Source: Orientallactaga sibirica
Taxonomy: Eukaryota > Chordata > Mammalia > Rodentia > Dipodidae
Direction: 5' to 3'
Assembly (NCBI GenBank): GCA_036365145.1
Contig: JAEOAD010000012.1
Coordinates: forward strand, 44,461,001-44,525,000
Length of the DNA: 64,000 nucleotides
Below the pieces are notes generated by a model. The model searched no databases. It was not told where the DNA came from and saw only the letters and a program-made list of their open reading frames with translations. Below, one piece after another: positions 1 through 11,621 of this stretch. The position numbers were made by a program, and so were the translations under genes. The first letter of the stretch is position 1. Each line of letters begins with the position of its first letter.

Positions 1-508
1 GAAGGTAGCCCTCTTATATACTTCTATAGGGCTACTTTGTTATCTGGAGGAAAAAATGCCAAGATTTTCCAATAACAAGAGAATTTTGCACTGTTCAATG
101 TGAAAGAAACAGAAACAAGTGAACTGAATCCTTGGCAGACCTTTATAACAGACATGGACTCATTAGCATAGGGGCAGTTAACTTAATCGCCCGAGGATTT
201 TGAAGAAAGAATTTTAAAATGTGAGAGAAAATAAAATTACATCGTTTACCAAAATATCCTATTGCTTGTTTCTTAAGCAATGCTGTGCTAGTGTAGTCTT
301 GCCTGATAAGATCTAAAAGACACTAATTACATTGAAATTGTGTTAATTTTATGTCATGGCAATTCATGTGCAGAAGGTGAGATGTATATTTGAAAACTGT
401 TAGTTGCACACAGATTTCAAAATACCCTCTGAGTGATTTTATTTCCCACTCCTGTGGTCCCACTCCTATGACTTCTGTTTACAATTTATAAATTCTGTTT
501 TGGTTCTA

Positions 509-510
<2 letters not shown>
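1..510. other. unique AT-rich sequence, no gene seen
   Basis: No ORF, splice pattern or repeat family is recognisable here. The stretch ends at the (TC)n/(AC)n tract that starts near 511. Confidence 0.5.
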
Positions 511-572
<62 letters not shown>

Positions 573-606
573 GTGTGCATGCACACATGCATGCATATAC
601 ACATAA
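511..606. repeat. (TC)n(AC)n microsatellite
   Basis: About 44 bases of TC dinucleotide run into about 16 bases of AC and then a degenerate GTGCATGCACAC-like stretch. It may be the decayed tail of an old SINE, but no SINE body is visible beside it. The 68-residue minus-strand ORF crossing it reads the microsatellite (RERERE, VCVCVC) and is not a gene. Confidence 0.9.
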
Positions 607-723
607 TCACACACAAGTAATTGGGACTTTTGCTTAGGTTGTTCAAGGTAATTGTCATGGAACTTGTGAAATAATGAAGGCAACGTTTTCATTTCAGATG
701 TGAACTAATCCCAGTTATTGTTG

Positions 724-945
724 GGTAGTTACTTTCTTGTTGCTATGTCCAAATCCCTGATAAGAAACAGCTTAAAGGAAGGGTGTGTTTTTGTTTTCTG
801 CTTGTGTGTTTGGTTTTGTGTTTTATAATCAAAGGGGATATAGTCCATCATGGTGGAAAAGACACTAAAGCAGAAGCAGAAAGCAGCTGGTCACACTGCA
901 TCCACAGAAAAGAAGTGGAGAAAGTGAACAGGGAGTAACCGGGCC
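724..945 (-). mobile_element. MaLR-type LTR fragment, minus strand
   Basis: On the plus strand the sequence runs 'ttactttcttgttgctatgt', 'cctgataagaaacagcttaa', 'tagtccatcatggtgg' and 'agctggtcacactgcatcca'. This is the reverse-complement layout of rodent MaLR LTRs, whose 3' ends read like 'caggtattttgtcacaa..tgactaaca'. The same family is seen at 43170-43935 on the opposite strand and at 40995-41315. The edges are approximate and family assignment is from memory of the pattern. Confidence 0.6.
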
Positions 946-1229
946 TGTTAGTAATTCTATGTTCATCTTTTATAGGATTCTCCATATTGAAATCCTTAGT
1001 GGTTGTACAAGTTTAAATTCCTACCAACAGTGAACGAGGGTTTCTCTTTCCACACACCCTTGCCGACATTTGTTTGTGATTGATTTTTAATGATTGCCAT
1101 ATTGACTGGAGGAAAGTAGAATCTCATACTTGTTGTAATTTTCACTGCCCTGATGGTTAGAGATGTTGAACATTTTCACATGTGTGTTAGCCATTTGTAT
1201 TTCTTCCTCTGAGAATTCCCTGTTCTGTA

Positions 1230-1472
1230 CCTCATTTTTAAAATTTTCTTTTTATTTATTTGAGAAAGACACACACAGAGAGATAGAATGGGCACATCAA
1301 TGAATCTCAGCCACTGAGAATGAACTCCAGACACGTCCACCCCCTTGTGGGCAAGTGCAGCATTGCACCCTTCCATCACTGTGTCTGGCTAAATGTGGGA
1401 CCTGGAGATTGGAACCAGGGTTCTTAGGCTTGGTAGGCAGGCACCTTAACCGCTAAGCCATCTCTCCAGCCC
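1230..1472 (-). mobile_element. Dip-like (B2-superfamily) SINE, long variant
   Basis: Read on the minus strand, the element starts at 1472 with 'gggctggagagatggcttag' and ends in an A/T-rich tail near 1240. It has the extra segment 'gggtgcaatgctgcacttgc' followed by 'ccacaagggggtgg' (1337-1350), which ordinary copies lack. It sits inside the minus-strand part of the L1 relic. Confidence 0.9.
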
Positions 1473-1524
1473 TTCTACCTCAATTTATTGAATGGGTTGT
1501 TTGATTTTTTTATTGTTTAGTTTT

Positions 1525-1737
1525 GTTTGTATGCATATATGTATGTATGTATTTGAGACAGTGAGAAGGAGAGAGAGAGAGTGAGAATGGGTGTGCTAGG
1601 ACCTCTAGCCACTGCAAATGAGCTCCAGATGCATGCGCCACCATGTGCATCTGGCTTACGTGGGACCTGGAGAATCAAACAGGGATCCTTAGGCTTCACA
1701 AGCATGTGCCTTAACCTCTAAGCCATCTCTCCAGCCC
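1525..1737 (-). mobile_element. Dip-like SINE with target-site duplication
   Basis: The head 'gggctggagagatggctta' is read leftwards from 1737. A (GA)n stretch and a tail lie at the left. The target duplication 'ttgtttagtttt' is exact at 1513-1524 and 1738-1749, and joining these restores continuous L1 sequence. It is the short form, without the extra segment of the SINE at 1230-1472. Confidence 0.93.
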
Positions 1738-2434
1738 TTGTTTAGTTTTTTTTTTGAGTTCTTTGGAGATTTTAGATATTACGTCTCTGTCAGTGGTGTA
1801 TCTGGTGAAATGTTTCCCCCATTCTGTATGCAGTCTATTGGTGTTGCTTAAGGTATGTTTGTCTGTGCAAAAGCTTTGTAGCTTCATGAGACCTCATTGG
1901 TTGAGTGATTTCTTAATTTCCTAGGCTACTAGGGTATTGTTCAGGAAGTCCTTCCCCACTCCTAAATTGTAGAGAGTTCATCCTATTTTTTCTTCCACTA
2001 CTTGATGAGTTTCAGGTCTTCTATTGAAGTCTTTAATCCATTTGGAGTTGATTTTTGTGTATGGTAAGATAAGTGGGTCTAGTTTTATTTTTCTACATGT
2101 GGTTATCCTGTCCAGAACCATTTGTAGAAGATGCTGTCTTTCTTCCAGTCTACATTGTTGGCAACTTTGTCAAATAACTATAGCTATTTAATAATAGTCT
2201 AAGGTCTGGATCTTCAATTCTTTTCTTTTTATGTGGGTACCATAGTGTGTTTGTTACTATGACTTTGTAATACAGTTTTAGATTGGGTATTGTTATCCAT
2301 CCAGATGTTTTTTTTTTTTTTTTGCTGAGGATATGTTTGGATATCTAAGGCCTGCTTCTATTTTATATGAATGTTGGGATCATTTTTTTCTATCTCTTAT
2401 GAAGAATGATGCTGGAATATTCATTGGTATCGCA

Positions 2435-2617
2435 TTAAATCTGTATATTGCATTTGGTTGAATTGTGATTTTTCACAATATCAATTCTACCTATCCAGGA
2501 GCATGGGAGGTCTTTCCATATGCTAAAGTCCTCCTCACTTTCTTTCTTGAGTGTTTTCATGTTTTCATTATATAGTTCTTTCACATCCTTGTTTAGAGTT
2601 ATTCCAAGGTATTTCAT
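2435..2617 (-). pseudogene. L1 ORF2 fragment (between RT and C-terminus)
   Basis: A 60-residue open stretch reads [16 protein letters not shown] and later [12 protein letters not shown]. These are well-known conserved blocks of L1 ORF2 downstream of the reverse transcriptase core. It lies close to the right edge of the inverted part of the L1 relic. It is a dead fragment of the mobile element and not a host gene. Confidence 0.9.
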
Positions 2618-3369
2618 CCAGTTATTCCCTTACTTAGCATTTACTCTAAATGTACCATGCTTCACTACAGAGATTTTTGCCCAACCATGTTTATAGCTGC
2701 TCAATTCATAATAGCTAACAACTGGAATCAACCCAAGTGCCCATGCCTGGATAACTGGATAACAGTTGTGTTACATATACACAATGGAACTCTACTCAGC
2801 AGTAAGAAAAAAATGATACAATGAAATTTGTATGAAAATGGATGAACTTAAAACAGATCATACTCAACGAACACAATCAATCACAGAAAGACAAACGCTG
2901 CATGTTCTCACTCATCTATGATTTCTAACCTGTCCCTTGAGTGACACCTCTGCTCCAGATACCATATTCACCTCTAGTTTATTAAATTTTCTTCAGTCAT
3001 AATCCTTTTATTTTAGTTTTCCCCTCTGCTTATAATACATAAACTTAAATGTTAACCATCTTAAAATTAAAATACAGTAAAATAATTTTAAATTTATCCT
3101 GGAATTTCTTTGTTATTTCTTTTTTTTTTTTTTTTTTGGTCATTTCTAGGATGACAAAACACAAAATCTCAAAGTTATTGTCTCCTTTATGCAACTTCTC
3201 TTGTCCATTTATAATGTTTGAATTCCCACTGTCATCTCATTGTTCCTCTTGATTGCACACAGGCCAGAAATAACGCTCAGATTCTTGGATAAATGTTATT
3301 TCTCTAGCTGTGTATTTGACCGAAACTATTAATTCTGCCTTCTCTTAAAATTTTTACCAAGGTGTATTA

Positions 3370-4240
3370 ATTGTGCAAAGCAAGGGGATTCATTATATTT
3401 CTACATACTTATAATGTAGTTTGAACACACATTCCCATTGTAATCCTCTCTTTTCCCAGATCACTTCTATATCCCTATTACTTCTCTTTTCCCCTCAAAC
3501 TTTTCATGAGAAAAAAACACATTTATATGAGTCTGCCTTATTTCACTTAACATGCTCATCTACAGTGTTATCCGTTTTTTTTTTTTTTTTTTTTTTTTGC
3601 AAATGACATAATATCATTGTTCTTTATGGATGAGCAAAAATAGCATGGTACATATGCATTTTTTCTTTATTCATTTATTGATGGGAACCCAGACTGACTT
3701 CATAATTTGGCTACAAAGCTCTGCAATAAACTTAAATATGCTGATATTTCTGTGCATGCTGTGATCATCTTAGATATATACTCATAAGTGTGGCTGTATC
3801 ATGTATGAAAGTTCTATTTTTAATTTTTTGAAGCACCTCCACATTGACTCCTATAGTGCTTGGCCTAATTTATATTGCCACCAGCAGTGAATAAGATGTA
3901 CCCTTTCCCTTTAATTGTAGTCAGAATATATTTCCTTGATGATAAGCTTTCTAACTAGGGCCAAGTAAAACCTCAAAGTTGTAATGATTTGCATTTGTCT
4001 GATGGCTAAGGATGATATCCAGTTTTACATATTTTTATTGGATATCTGCACTTCTTCATTTATACGTAATGTTTAAAATTTTCAGGTACCACACTGAGGC
4101 TTTTGACCCATCTGAGTTCATGTTTGAACAGAGTGACAGATAGTCATCTTGCTTCATTCTTCTATATCTGGATATCAGCTTTTCTATCTCCATTGTTAGA
4201 GTATGTTTTATTTTTACAATGTATGCTTTAATATCTTTGG
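3370..4240 (-). mobile_element. old L1 fragment (ORF2 3' part and 3' UTR), minus strand
   Basis: Minus-orientation L1 landmarks are visible: 'ttcatttattgatggg' near 3670, 'aaagctctgcaataaac' near 3714, 'attgccaccagcagtg' near 3875 and 'gatttgcatttgtctgatgg' near 3987. It is strongly diverged. A T-run at 3575-3598 interrupts it. The left edge is uncertain. Confidence 0.75.
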
Positions 4241-4244
4241 GAAA

Positions 4245-4500
4245 GATCACATGGCAGTAGAAATTAGTTTCTTATGGTCCTGGAAGCTGCAAAGTCCAAG
4301 GTACAGTCTCGGGACAGGTCATTCTGCTTTATATACATGGTGCCTCATACTGAGTTTGTATGTCTTAAAATAAAGACAAATACCAACTTTATCCTCCTCT
4401 AAAGGACACATAGCAGAAGGACTGCTGCTTTCCTAATGCTACTCTCCTATTCAGATTACCTGCTAATATGCCAACAAACAAAATCAGTCTGAAAGAATTC
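4245..4500 (-). mobile_element. possible MaLR (MST-like) LTR fragment, minus strand
   Basis: The stretch 'agaaattagtttcttatggt' followed by 'cctggaagctgcaaagtcca' resembles the reverse complement of MST/THE-type MaLR LTRs. The rest is poorly conserved, so family and limits are tentative. Confidence 0.45.
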
Positions 4501-4682
4501 CTTGACCTCTGGGACTCCCAGACCTGGAGTTTATTTTCTTTACTTTTAAAGCTCAAAGGGTCTTAACAGAGTAGATCTTTTCTTATCATATTATTATACA
4601 GAGTAACTGATACACACCTCAACAAACTAGAGGGGACCTGGGCTACATAAATGAGAGGTATGGGACAGGATGTCAAATGGGG

Positions 4683-5260
4683 GTTGGGGAGATGGCTCAG
4701 TTCATAAATGACTTGCCATGCAAAAGTGAGGACAGAGTTTAGGTCCCCAGCACCCATGTAATATCAAGTAGGCATGGTAGCTGCTTGCATTTTCAGTGCT
4801 CAGGAGGCAGAGACAAGGGATCCCCAGAGTCAGCTGGCTACCTAGACTAGCTGAATGTGAGAGATCCTAGCTGAAGTGAAAGACTGCCTCAGTCAAAAGA
4901 GAGCTATTGGCATGGAGAGATGGCTTAGCAGTTAAGGTGCTTGCCTCCAAAGCCAAAGGACTTAGGTTCAATTCCCCATGACACATCTAAGCCAGATACA
5001 CAGGGTGGCACATGCATCTGCAGTGGCTGGAGGCCCTCAAGTGTCCAGTTTCTATCTGCCTCTGTTTCTCTGTCTCTGCTATTTTCTCTCTCCTCTCTCA
5101 AACAAATAGAAATAAAATATTTATTTAAATTTTTTAAAAAGAGAGCTATCAAGGAAGGTACTCAACATTGACCTCTGGTTTCCATGTGCACACACGCCCA
5201 CATGCACATGTGAACCCACATGCATATGCACATGCACACACATACATATGTAAAAAGAAA
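4683..5260 (+). mobile_element. B4 SINE, split by a younger SINE
   Basis: The tRNA-like head 'ggttggggagatggctcag' is followed by 'ggtccccagcacccatg', then a B1-like middle ('gcaggaggcagagacaaggg'-type, near 4800-4830) and an end 'gactgcctcagtcaaaa'. The B4 tail resumes after the inserted SINE as 'gacctctggtttccatgtgc' and a CA-rich stretch to about 5250. This head/B1/CA-tail order is the B4 plan. Confidence 0.85.
4908..5135 (+). mobile_element. Dip-like SINE inserted in B4
   Basis: The head 'ggcatggagagatggcttag' is followed by a B-box region 'ggttcaattcccc', the body 'tgcagtggctggaggccctc', a TC-rich stretch and an A/T tail. The target duplication 'aaaagagagctat' lies at 4895-4907 and again at 5137-5149. 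Removing the insert rejoins the B4 tail. Confidence 0.93.
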
Positions 5261-5421
5261 AAAAAAATCTAATGCTGTAAAAAGTACACATGTTGAAACA
5301 AATGTAGCAATGATTTGGAATTATATTATAAATATGCTTGAAGATATAAAGCAAATATTTTAGCAATTTAAAATATTGACAGAAATCAGAAACCATTTGT
5401 CAACATTAAGAACAAGTACTA

Positions 5422-5552
5422 GAACTGTGCATGGTGGCACATGTCTTTTATCTCAGCACTTGGGAGGCAGAGGTAGGAGGATCATTGTGAGTTCCAGGTT
5501 AGCCTGGGCTAGAGTAAGACCCTACCTCAAAAACAAACAACAACAACAAAAA
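5422..5552 (+). mobile_element. B1 SINE
   Basis: A 7SL-derived monomer is readable: 'gcatggtggcacatg', 'cagcacttgggaggcagagg', 'aggaggatcattgtgagttc' and 'agtaagaccctacctcaaaa', ending in an A-rich CAA-repeat tail. Confidence 0.92.
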
Positions 5553-5724
5553 ATACTAACTATATAGACTATGATTCAAGGATAATATAATAGCTCATTT
5601 CTCAGAGGCATACACTGAGATGGGAGTAGCAAAGCAAAAGGTTTCTTGAAGACTGAAAAGAAAAAGGGAAGGAAGAGGATTACACATGGGGAATTACCAT
5701 TGGGTGTGTAGACAGGAGTACAGC

Positions 5725-6960
5725 TCAGCTTCTTTGAGTAGATATCTCCAGTACACCCAAGATTGAGATTGCTAGATCAGAAGTGTTTTTTGATTATCAA
5801 GAAAACGGCCTTCTGTTTTCCAAAATGGCAGTACTAATTGATGACATTTACAGGTTATAAGAGCTTCCTTTGCCTCACAGCCTCAGCAGTGTTTGTATCA
5901 TTCTGGTGATAGTCAGTCTAATGAGGTGAGGTGTTATTTCACCATGCTTTTAGTTTGCATGTCTCTGCTGCTTAGAGGTGAGAAGCATTTTTATAAAACT
6001 GTTAATTGTGTATGTGACTATTTATATTTTTGGTGGGAAAATATCTACTCAAGTCTATCATATCTTTTTTTAAAGCAGCTTCTCACTCTAGCCCAGGCTG
6101 CCCTACAACTCACTCTATAGCTCAGGCTGGCCTCAACTTCATAGATCCTCAGTTTCCACATGTTGGGATTAAAGGTGTGAGCTACCACATTACATGGCTA
6201 CCACCCATGTTTTAATAGTGTCGCTTTCTTGCTGGAATTCCTATGTGTGTATTTGTGATCTTAGCCCCTTACACAAAGCACATTTTTCAAATTGTATCCT
6301 CTAGGCTATCACCTCATTCTGCTACTTGTTTCCTTTGCAAGGCAGAAGCTTTGAGTCCTAGGGAACCCTATTTGTCTAGTCTGGCTTTTATTGCTAATAA
6401 TGTTAACATTTTATCAAATAAATCTTCCTCCAGAGCTATGTGCTTTTTTCTCCACATTTTCTTCTAGAAGTGTCATGATTTGAGTGTTAAATCCAGTTCT
6501 CAATCAACTTTGAATTCTGACAAAGGCTGTTTTTCCCCCGTTTTTTATAGACTTAAAGATCTGAGCTAGAGCCTGGCTTTTGCCAATGAGATGCATCTAC
6601 AGTCATGAATTCATTTACATATGGCGAGATATGAATGCTTAACTTCCTTCTTCTGCGTTTACAGTATAATTTCCCCAATACTACTTATTTAAAAGATCAT
6701 CATTTCTCTCATATGTATTATTGTCAAGTATGCTGAAATTAAATCATGGATTATTTCTGGGTTCCCTAAAATATTCCCTTGGTGCATATGTTTGTGTGAC
6801 CGTACCATGCTGTTTCAGTTTCTGTAGCTTTGTGGTGTATTTTGAAGTCGCATGGTGTGCTTTCATCTTTGTTCTTGGTTAACATTATTTTCTCTATTCA
6901 GATTCTTTGGGGTTCCACCTACATCTTTGGATTGAGCTTCCATTTCGGTGAGGGATATCC
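5725..6960 (-). mobile_element. old L1 ORF2 fragment, minus strand, with B1 insert
   Basis: L1 ORF2 in minus orientation is recognisable from 'ttctgttttccaaaatggc' (near 5810) and 'gagcttcctttgcctcaca' (near 5860) through 'gtaccatgctgtttcagtt' (near 6803). It is heavily diverged, with no ORF, and is interrupted by the B1 at 6066-6198. The right edge near 6960 is approximate. Confidence 0.7.
6066..6198 (-). mobile_element. B1 SINE, minus strand
   Basis: On the plus strand the reversed B1 reads 'tctcactctagcccaggctg', 'ctcaggctggcctcaac' and 'tgttgggattaaaggtgtga', preceded by the T-run that marks its tail. It sits inside the L1 fragment at 5725-6960. Confidence 0.9.
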
Positions 6961-7729
6961 ATTAGAAATGTTTCCCCTTTAGGAACTCAGGTAAGAAGAG
7001 TTTGCCCTGTGTTAGCACTAATTACTTATTTGTTTATTCAGGCATCCACCATGTGACCAGGTGAATGATCTCTCTCTTGTATTTCTGAGTTGCCTGCCAC
7101 AGATAACTAGAGCATGGGCCCAGGTCTTTGGTTTCCTTTCTAAAATAAGTGGCATTTTGAACTGAAAGAAGAGAGATGTGCTGAATATTGTGACCCAGCT
7201 TTAGACTTGGCATATTTCTGTGTCACTCAAGCCTCTATTCTTCCTTCTCTTCTTGTTTTTGTAGTTCATTGATTGAGGTCAGTACAGAGAACAGGTTTTG
7301 TTAACACACAAAAAGACAACTTTTATTATTCTTTGAAGTTAAAGAAAGGTTACTTATGATATATAGTTTAATGTTTAGGATTATTTTACTGTGTATCTTT
7401 AGGACAAAACCCTGGACATGATAAATTTTGAGCACCTCCATAAAGTTTTGAATAGCATGTCTCTGTAATGAAGCTCATAATTTATCTTATATCTCATTTC
7501 ATGGAACTTACATTTTATTACAAAAAAAAAAAACACCTCAGCATTCCAGTGGCATATGTTCCTTCTCCATTCTAAACTACATTTTCATTTGACTCCCAGC
7601 TGTCATCTATGCCCATTATCTTTCCCCATACAACACAAGAAGTCCTTCCAAAGACTAGAGTTGAACCTATAAATAGAATTCTCATTCTTACTGGGATATA
7701 AGATACAACATATTAAATATAAAATATAT
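6961..7729. other. unique sequence, no gene seen
   Basis: No recognised repeat and no convincing ORF. It contains a short A-run at 7520-7534. Confidence 0.45.
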
Positions 7730-7964
7730 GGGACTAGGGAGATATAGCTCAGTAGTAAAGTGTTTGCCTTTGTAAACATGAGAACCTGAGTTCAATCCCC
7801 AGAACCCATTTAAAGGTGCTAGCACCTAGGTGTGGTGGCATGTATTTGTAATCCCAGCTGGATACTTGGGCTTTCTGGCAAGCCAGGCATGCTTAATTAC
7901 ATGAGTTTCAGGGTAATTGAAAAATGCTGCCTAAAAAAATGGAGAGCTTGAGGAAAGATTTCAC

Positions 7965-7965
<1 letters not shown>
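7730..7965 (+). mobile_element. B4 SINE
   Basis: The head 'gactagggagatatagctca' with B box 'gagttcaatccccagaaccc' is followed by the B1-like part 'aggtgtggtggcatgtattt' and 'gtaatcccagctgg'. The end is diverged and runs into (TA)n. Confidence 0.8.

Positions 7966-7967
<2 letters not shown>

Positions 7968-8013
<46 letters not shown>
7968..8013. repeat. (TA)n microsatellite
   Basis: About 46 bases of uninterrupted TA lie between a B4 and a partial SINE. Confidence 0.97.
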
Positions 8014-8015
<2 letters not shown>

Positions 8016-8139
8016 AAAAATTAATGACAAAAGCATGTGCTACCTTGTTTATCTGGCTTACATGGGTACTGGGGAATTAAACCCCAGTCTTTTGGCTTTG
8101 CAGGCAAGTGCCTTAACCATGGAGCAATCTCTCCAGCCC
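8014..8139 (-). mobile_element. partial Dip-like SINE, minus strand
   Basis: The reversed head 'gcaatctctccagccc' ends at 8139. The B-box and body half is present back to 'gtgctaccttgttta'. The TC-rich part is absent or replaced by the adjoining (TA)n. Confidence 0.85.
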
Positions 8140-8184
8140 GAATATTCTCTATTATAAAACTTGCTTTACCTTTTTATCTACTGT

Positions 8185-8430
8185 GTGGGTATGTGCATGC
8201 CTTTGTATGTGCACATGGTCCAAATATGCTCATGCAGGTGAGGGCCAGAGTAGAACGTCAGATACCCTACTTTAATTGCTCATCATGTATTTCTTTCCTT
8301 GAGACAAGATTTGTCCCTCAACTCAGAGCTGCTGTCAGACATTAAGCCTGAGCAATTCTCCACTCCCTACCTCCCAGAAGGGTTGCAGGTGAGGTGCATG
8401 GCCATGTCTAACTTATGCACTTTCTTTCTT
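8185..8430 (-). mobile_element. B4/B3-like SINE, minus strand, diverged
   Basis: A GT/CA-rich part ('gtatgtgcatgcctttgtat') is followed by 'gaggtcagag'-like 'gagggccagagtagaac' and 'gagacaagatttgtccctc'. This order matches a reversed B4. Divergence is high. Confidence 0.55.
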
Positions 8431-8706
8431 TCTTGCAGAGAGCCTCTACTTTTGTATAATAAACTTACTTATCAATATCCATATCTATCTAGATTTTTTT
8501 ATATATATATATATATATTAAAAGAATAAACATGGATTAATATCTTATCCATTTTATTCATTTGGTTCCTATAACTGTGATTTTTTTGTTCATAAATAAT
8601 TTTGTACAATATTTAATATAAAATAAATTTTCCTTTATTTTCTCATGTGTGGTTATTTGATAAACAAAACTTCTAAAAACAGTGCAAAGAGACATAGCTG
8701 TATTTT

Positions 8707-8946
8707 ATATTTTATTTTTATTTATTTATTTGAAAGAAAGAAAGAGGCAGAGAGAGAGACACACACACAGAAAGAAAAAGAGAGAGAGAGAGAGAATGGG
8801 TGCACCAGGGCTTCCAGCCACTGCAAATGAACTATAGATGTATAAACCACCTTGTACATCTGGCTTATGTAGATCCTGGGGATTCAAATCAAGGTCCTTT
8901 GGCTTTGCAGGCAAGTGCCTTAACCATTAGGCAATCTCTCCAGCCC
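8707..8946 (-). mobile_element. Dip-like SINE, minus strand
   Basis: The element is full length, read leftwards from 'gggctggagagattgcct' at 8946. The body 'gggcttccagccactgcaaa' lies near 8808-8827, followed leftwards by the (GA)n stretch and an (AAAT)n tail. It was inserted into the tail of the truncated SINE on its right. Confidence 0.93.
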
Positions 8947-8959
8947 ATTTTTTATATAT

Positions 8960-8990
<31 letters not shown>

Positions 8991-9036
8991 TGAGAAAGAA
9001 AGAGGTAGAGAGAGAGAGAAAGAAAGAGAGAATGGG
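8947..9036 (-). mobile_element. 5'-truncated Dip-like SINE (tail only)
   Basis: An (ATTT)n tail and a GA-rich part ending at 'agagagaatggg' are present, but the tRNA-like head is missing. The flanking duplication 'aaagagacatagctgtattt' lies at about 8686 and at 9037-9056. It brackets both SINEs, so the truncated one came first. Confidence 0.8.
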
Positions 9037-9056
9037 AAAGAGACATAGCTGTATTT

Positions 9057-9511
9057 TAAATTTACAAATTAACCATACAAGTTAATACAGAAATAGTTGA
9101 ATTTTTCAGTATCTGATATATGAACATAAAAGGCATATTTAGACAACATATTTTAATAATTTATATTTTCAATGTATTTCATGAATATATTATACTTAAT
9201 TGTTAAATATTTGACTGACAATTGTAATATAGAAACTGTAAAGTACAGTTTTCACCTATGAATTCCAGATGTTTAGCTTCTTTAATTACTTTGTGGCTAA
9301 ACATTCATTTATGTTAGTCACTATATTAAAACTTAAATAACAGCAAAGCTATAGCCAATTTAGTTATATAAAATGGGTTTGAAACTCTGGGTATATTATT
9401 TGTTTAAATCAAGAATTGAGTTCTATTTTACTTCCCTTGATGTTTGCTCAACAACAATCTCTTAAGGGATGTATATTAAACAGGCCCCCTCATCTGGTTG
9501 TGTTCAATGGA

Positions 9512-9559
<48 letters not shown>

Positions 9560-11618
9560 AAAGACCTTGTTTCTATCTTTAGGGAATTTACCATCTAATG
9601 GAAAGCAAAGAGTCAAACCAGCAGGAAAGCACTTAGATACTCAAGGACTTGGCGCTTAATATAAATGCATTTTTACATAAAAGATTGATACAGCAAAAAA
9701 ATTATAAAAGTCAGTCAGGCAACAACAAATGTGTTGTATTTATTGTCATTCTTTTTGTTTTTCTTGTCTTTTTAGCCATATTGTATCCATTCTTCATTGT
9801 TGAAGTCATTCTGCATCAGATTGCCACATTTCTCTTAACAAATCTCTTTCTTGTTTGACTACTGAATTTCCTATTTATCGTTCTTTGTGTAAATATTTTC
9901 CCACATATGCTTGCTAATTTCTTAGACCTAGTTTCTGGGTGTTCACAAAAATTCATAAAGATTGTTTGTGAAGATTGTTTCACATTTGACATTTAAACTT
10001 TATTTTCCAGGAAATCTATGCCCATTTATAACATTTTCTTTATCATGCATAATACATTTATCAGCAATAGCAATGAATTCTTGGACAATGAATATTAGTC
10101 ATGGTTAATGCTTTTTAACTTTACAGGGAAGTAGTGTTTAACAATTTTGCAAGTAAATGATTATTATTAGGATTATATATTTAGCAAATATGTTTATGAT
10201 TATTAATCATTTACATTTTCACTTTCTAAAAGTCTGCCTCATATATTTCACATGTATTTTTCAGTTTTCTTATCTCTTGTTTATTATTTAAAGTATACAT
10301 ATATTTAATTTATTTTTATATTTCTGTGATTTTTAGTTTAATAATAATTATTGGTCTTAAAATTTTAATCTTGGGTAAGTCATGTAGTTTTAGTTGCATT
10401 TCTAAAGCATTATTTTTCCATATAAGTATGTTTTTACCTTTCTTTAATAATAGACCTTCATGATCAGTGAGTATATTAGGGAATTGAACAAATATTTCTT
10501 TAACAAATACTGGAAATTAATGATCCTATTTACTGATCATAATAGCTAACTAAATGTCATATTTAATTTAGATTTTCTTTTTGTGGAAATCTTGGCTGAA
10601 AAGTCAAAGTTGCTTGAGGTGATCCTTTATCAATTATAATTGATGAAATACATTGTTATTTTTTACAGTAATTCAAGAATCAGCTGTCATTAAATAAAAA
10701 TAAACATTTTCTATATAAATAGAAGAATGAAGATTAGATGACAGTCTGAATATATGGTGTGATGGTTTTCAAATTCTTTTACTGTCCTTCAAAAAAGGTT
10801 GTATCAATATCCCACCTCTGCATTTGAGCTTTCATTATAGTTGTTTCGACTGATGAAGGTAGAACTAGTCATACCATATGACTAGGGTGGGTAAAACTTA
10901 ATATCCATTAATTTTTCTTGAGACATGGAGAAAGAGAAAGGAAAGAGAGAAAGAGAGGAGAACACAAAAGAAATGGTTAGTCCTTACTTATTTGTATCTT
11001 CCTGGTATAAATTCAAGACATTTTAAAAACAAAACTTAGATATGAACCTAGCCCCTAAACCCTGTCTGACTCTGCATAAGACCCCAAAATGAATAAGCAT
11101 CCATTCTCAATTTATTTGCAGACTTTTGAGGAAATTGGCAGTTAATGCTATAAGCTATTTCATAGAGTGCTCTTTCTAGCAATAATAACAAGACAAATGG
11201 CAGATAAAATAATTTCAACTTTTTCTTATGTATTATACTAACATGTTCATAGGAAAAAATTCCATCTTAAAAATATTGTTTTATTTGTATCAATAATACT
11301 TCAAAATTAGATTTATATCCAGTTCTGGGAGAAGGAAGATAAATTAGGTCAAATATACTTAAATTAAATTTAAGGAAGTACATATTTATACTGTGTTATT
11401 GAAAATAATCACCATCTATACTTTCACATACATGCCTTGTCCCTTTCAAATGAGTTCAGTTACCAAATCAAATATATATAAACAGGTTCATTATTTCAAA
11501 AACAAATAGAAATTTTCTTTCATTGTCAAGATCTGAAAGTGAATTTGTTAAAAAAAAAAGATGAGCGTTGAAATTTATGAAGAAGAAATAAAAAGAAAAC
11601 TGCTAGATATGTAATTTT
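9057..11618. other. AT-rich unique sequence with one (TA)n; no gene seen
   Basis: A very AT-rich stretch with no recognised repeat apart from the (TA)n at 9514-9554. ORFs are short and unconvincing. One near 9649-9858 encodes a hydrophobic run (VVFIVILFVFLVFLAIL), but this is what T-rich sequence yields by chance. A purine-rich stretch lies at 10921-10970. Confidence 0.5.
9514..9554. repeat. (TA)n microsatellite
   Basis: About 40 bases of uninterrupted TA followed by an A-run. Confidence 0.97.

Positions 11619-11621
<3 letters not shown>

Larger units (their letters stand above)
955..2930. mobile_element. L1 relic with inverted 5' part (twin-priming structure)
   Basis: The segment 955-2640 is L1 ORF2 in minus orientation. 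It includes 'cctaccaacagtgaacgagg' near 1020 and the ORF2 C-terminal region further right. The segment 2640-2930 is L1 on the plus strand: 'tttatagctgctcaattcat', 'aactggaatcaacccaagtg' and 'gaactctactcagcagtaag'. The left end of the minus part lies next to the start of the plus part in an ordinary L1, which is the arrangement that twin priming leaves. Two SINEs were inserted later at about 1230-1472 and 1525-1737. No clear poly(A) or target duplication remains, so the insertion is old. Confidence 0.8.

Noticed and set aside
486..692. 68-residue minus ORF with RERERE and VCVCVC runs
   Set aside because: It is a translation of the (TC)n(AC)n microsatellite.
9649..9858. Possible single-pass membrane peptide
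   Set aside because: T-rich DNA gives hydrophobic runs by chance; there is no promoter, splice or conservation evidence.
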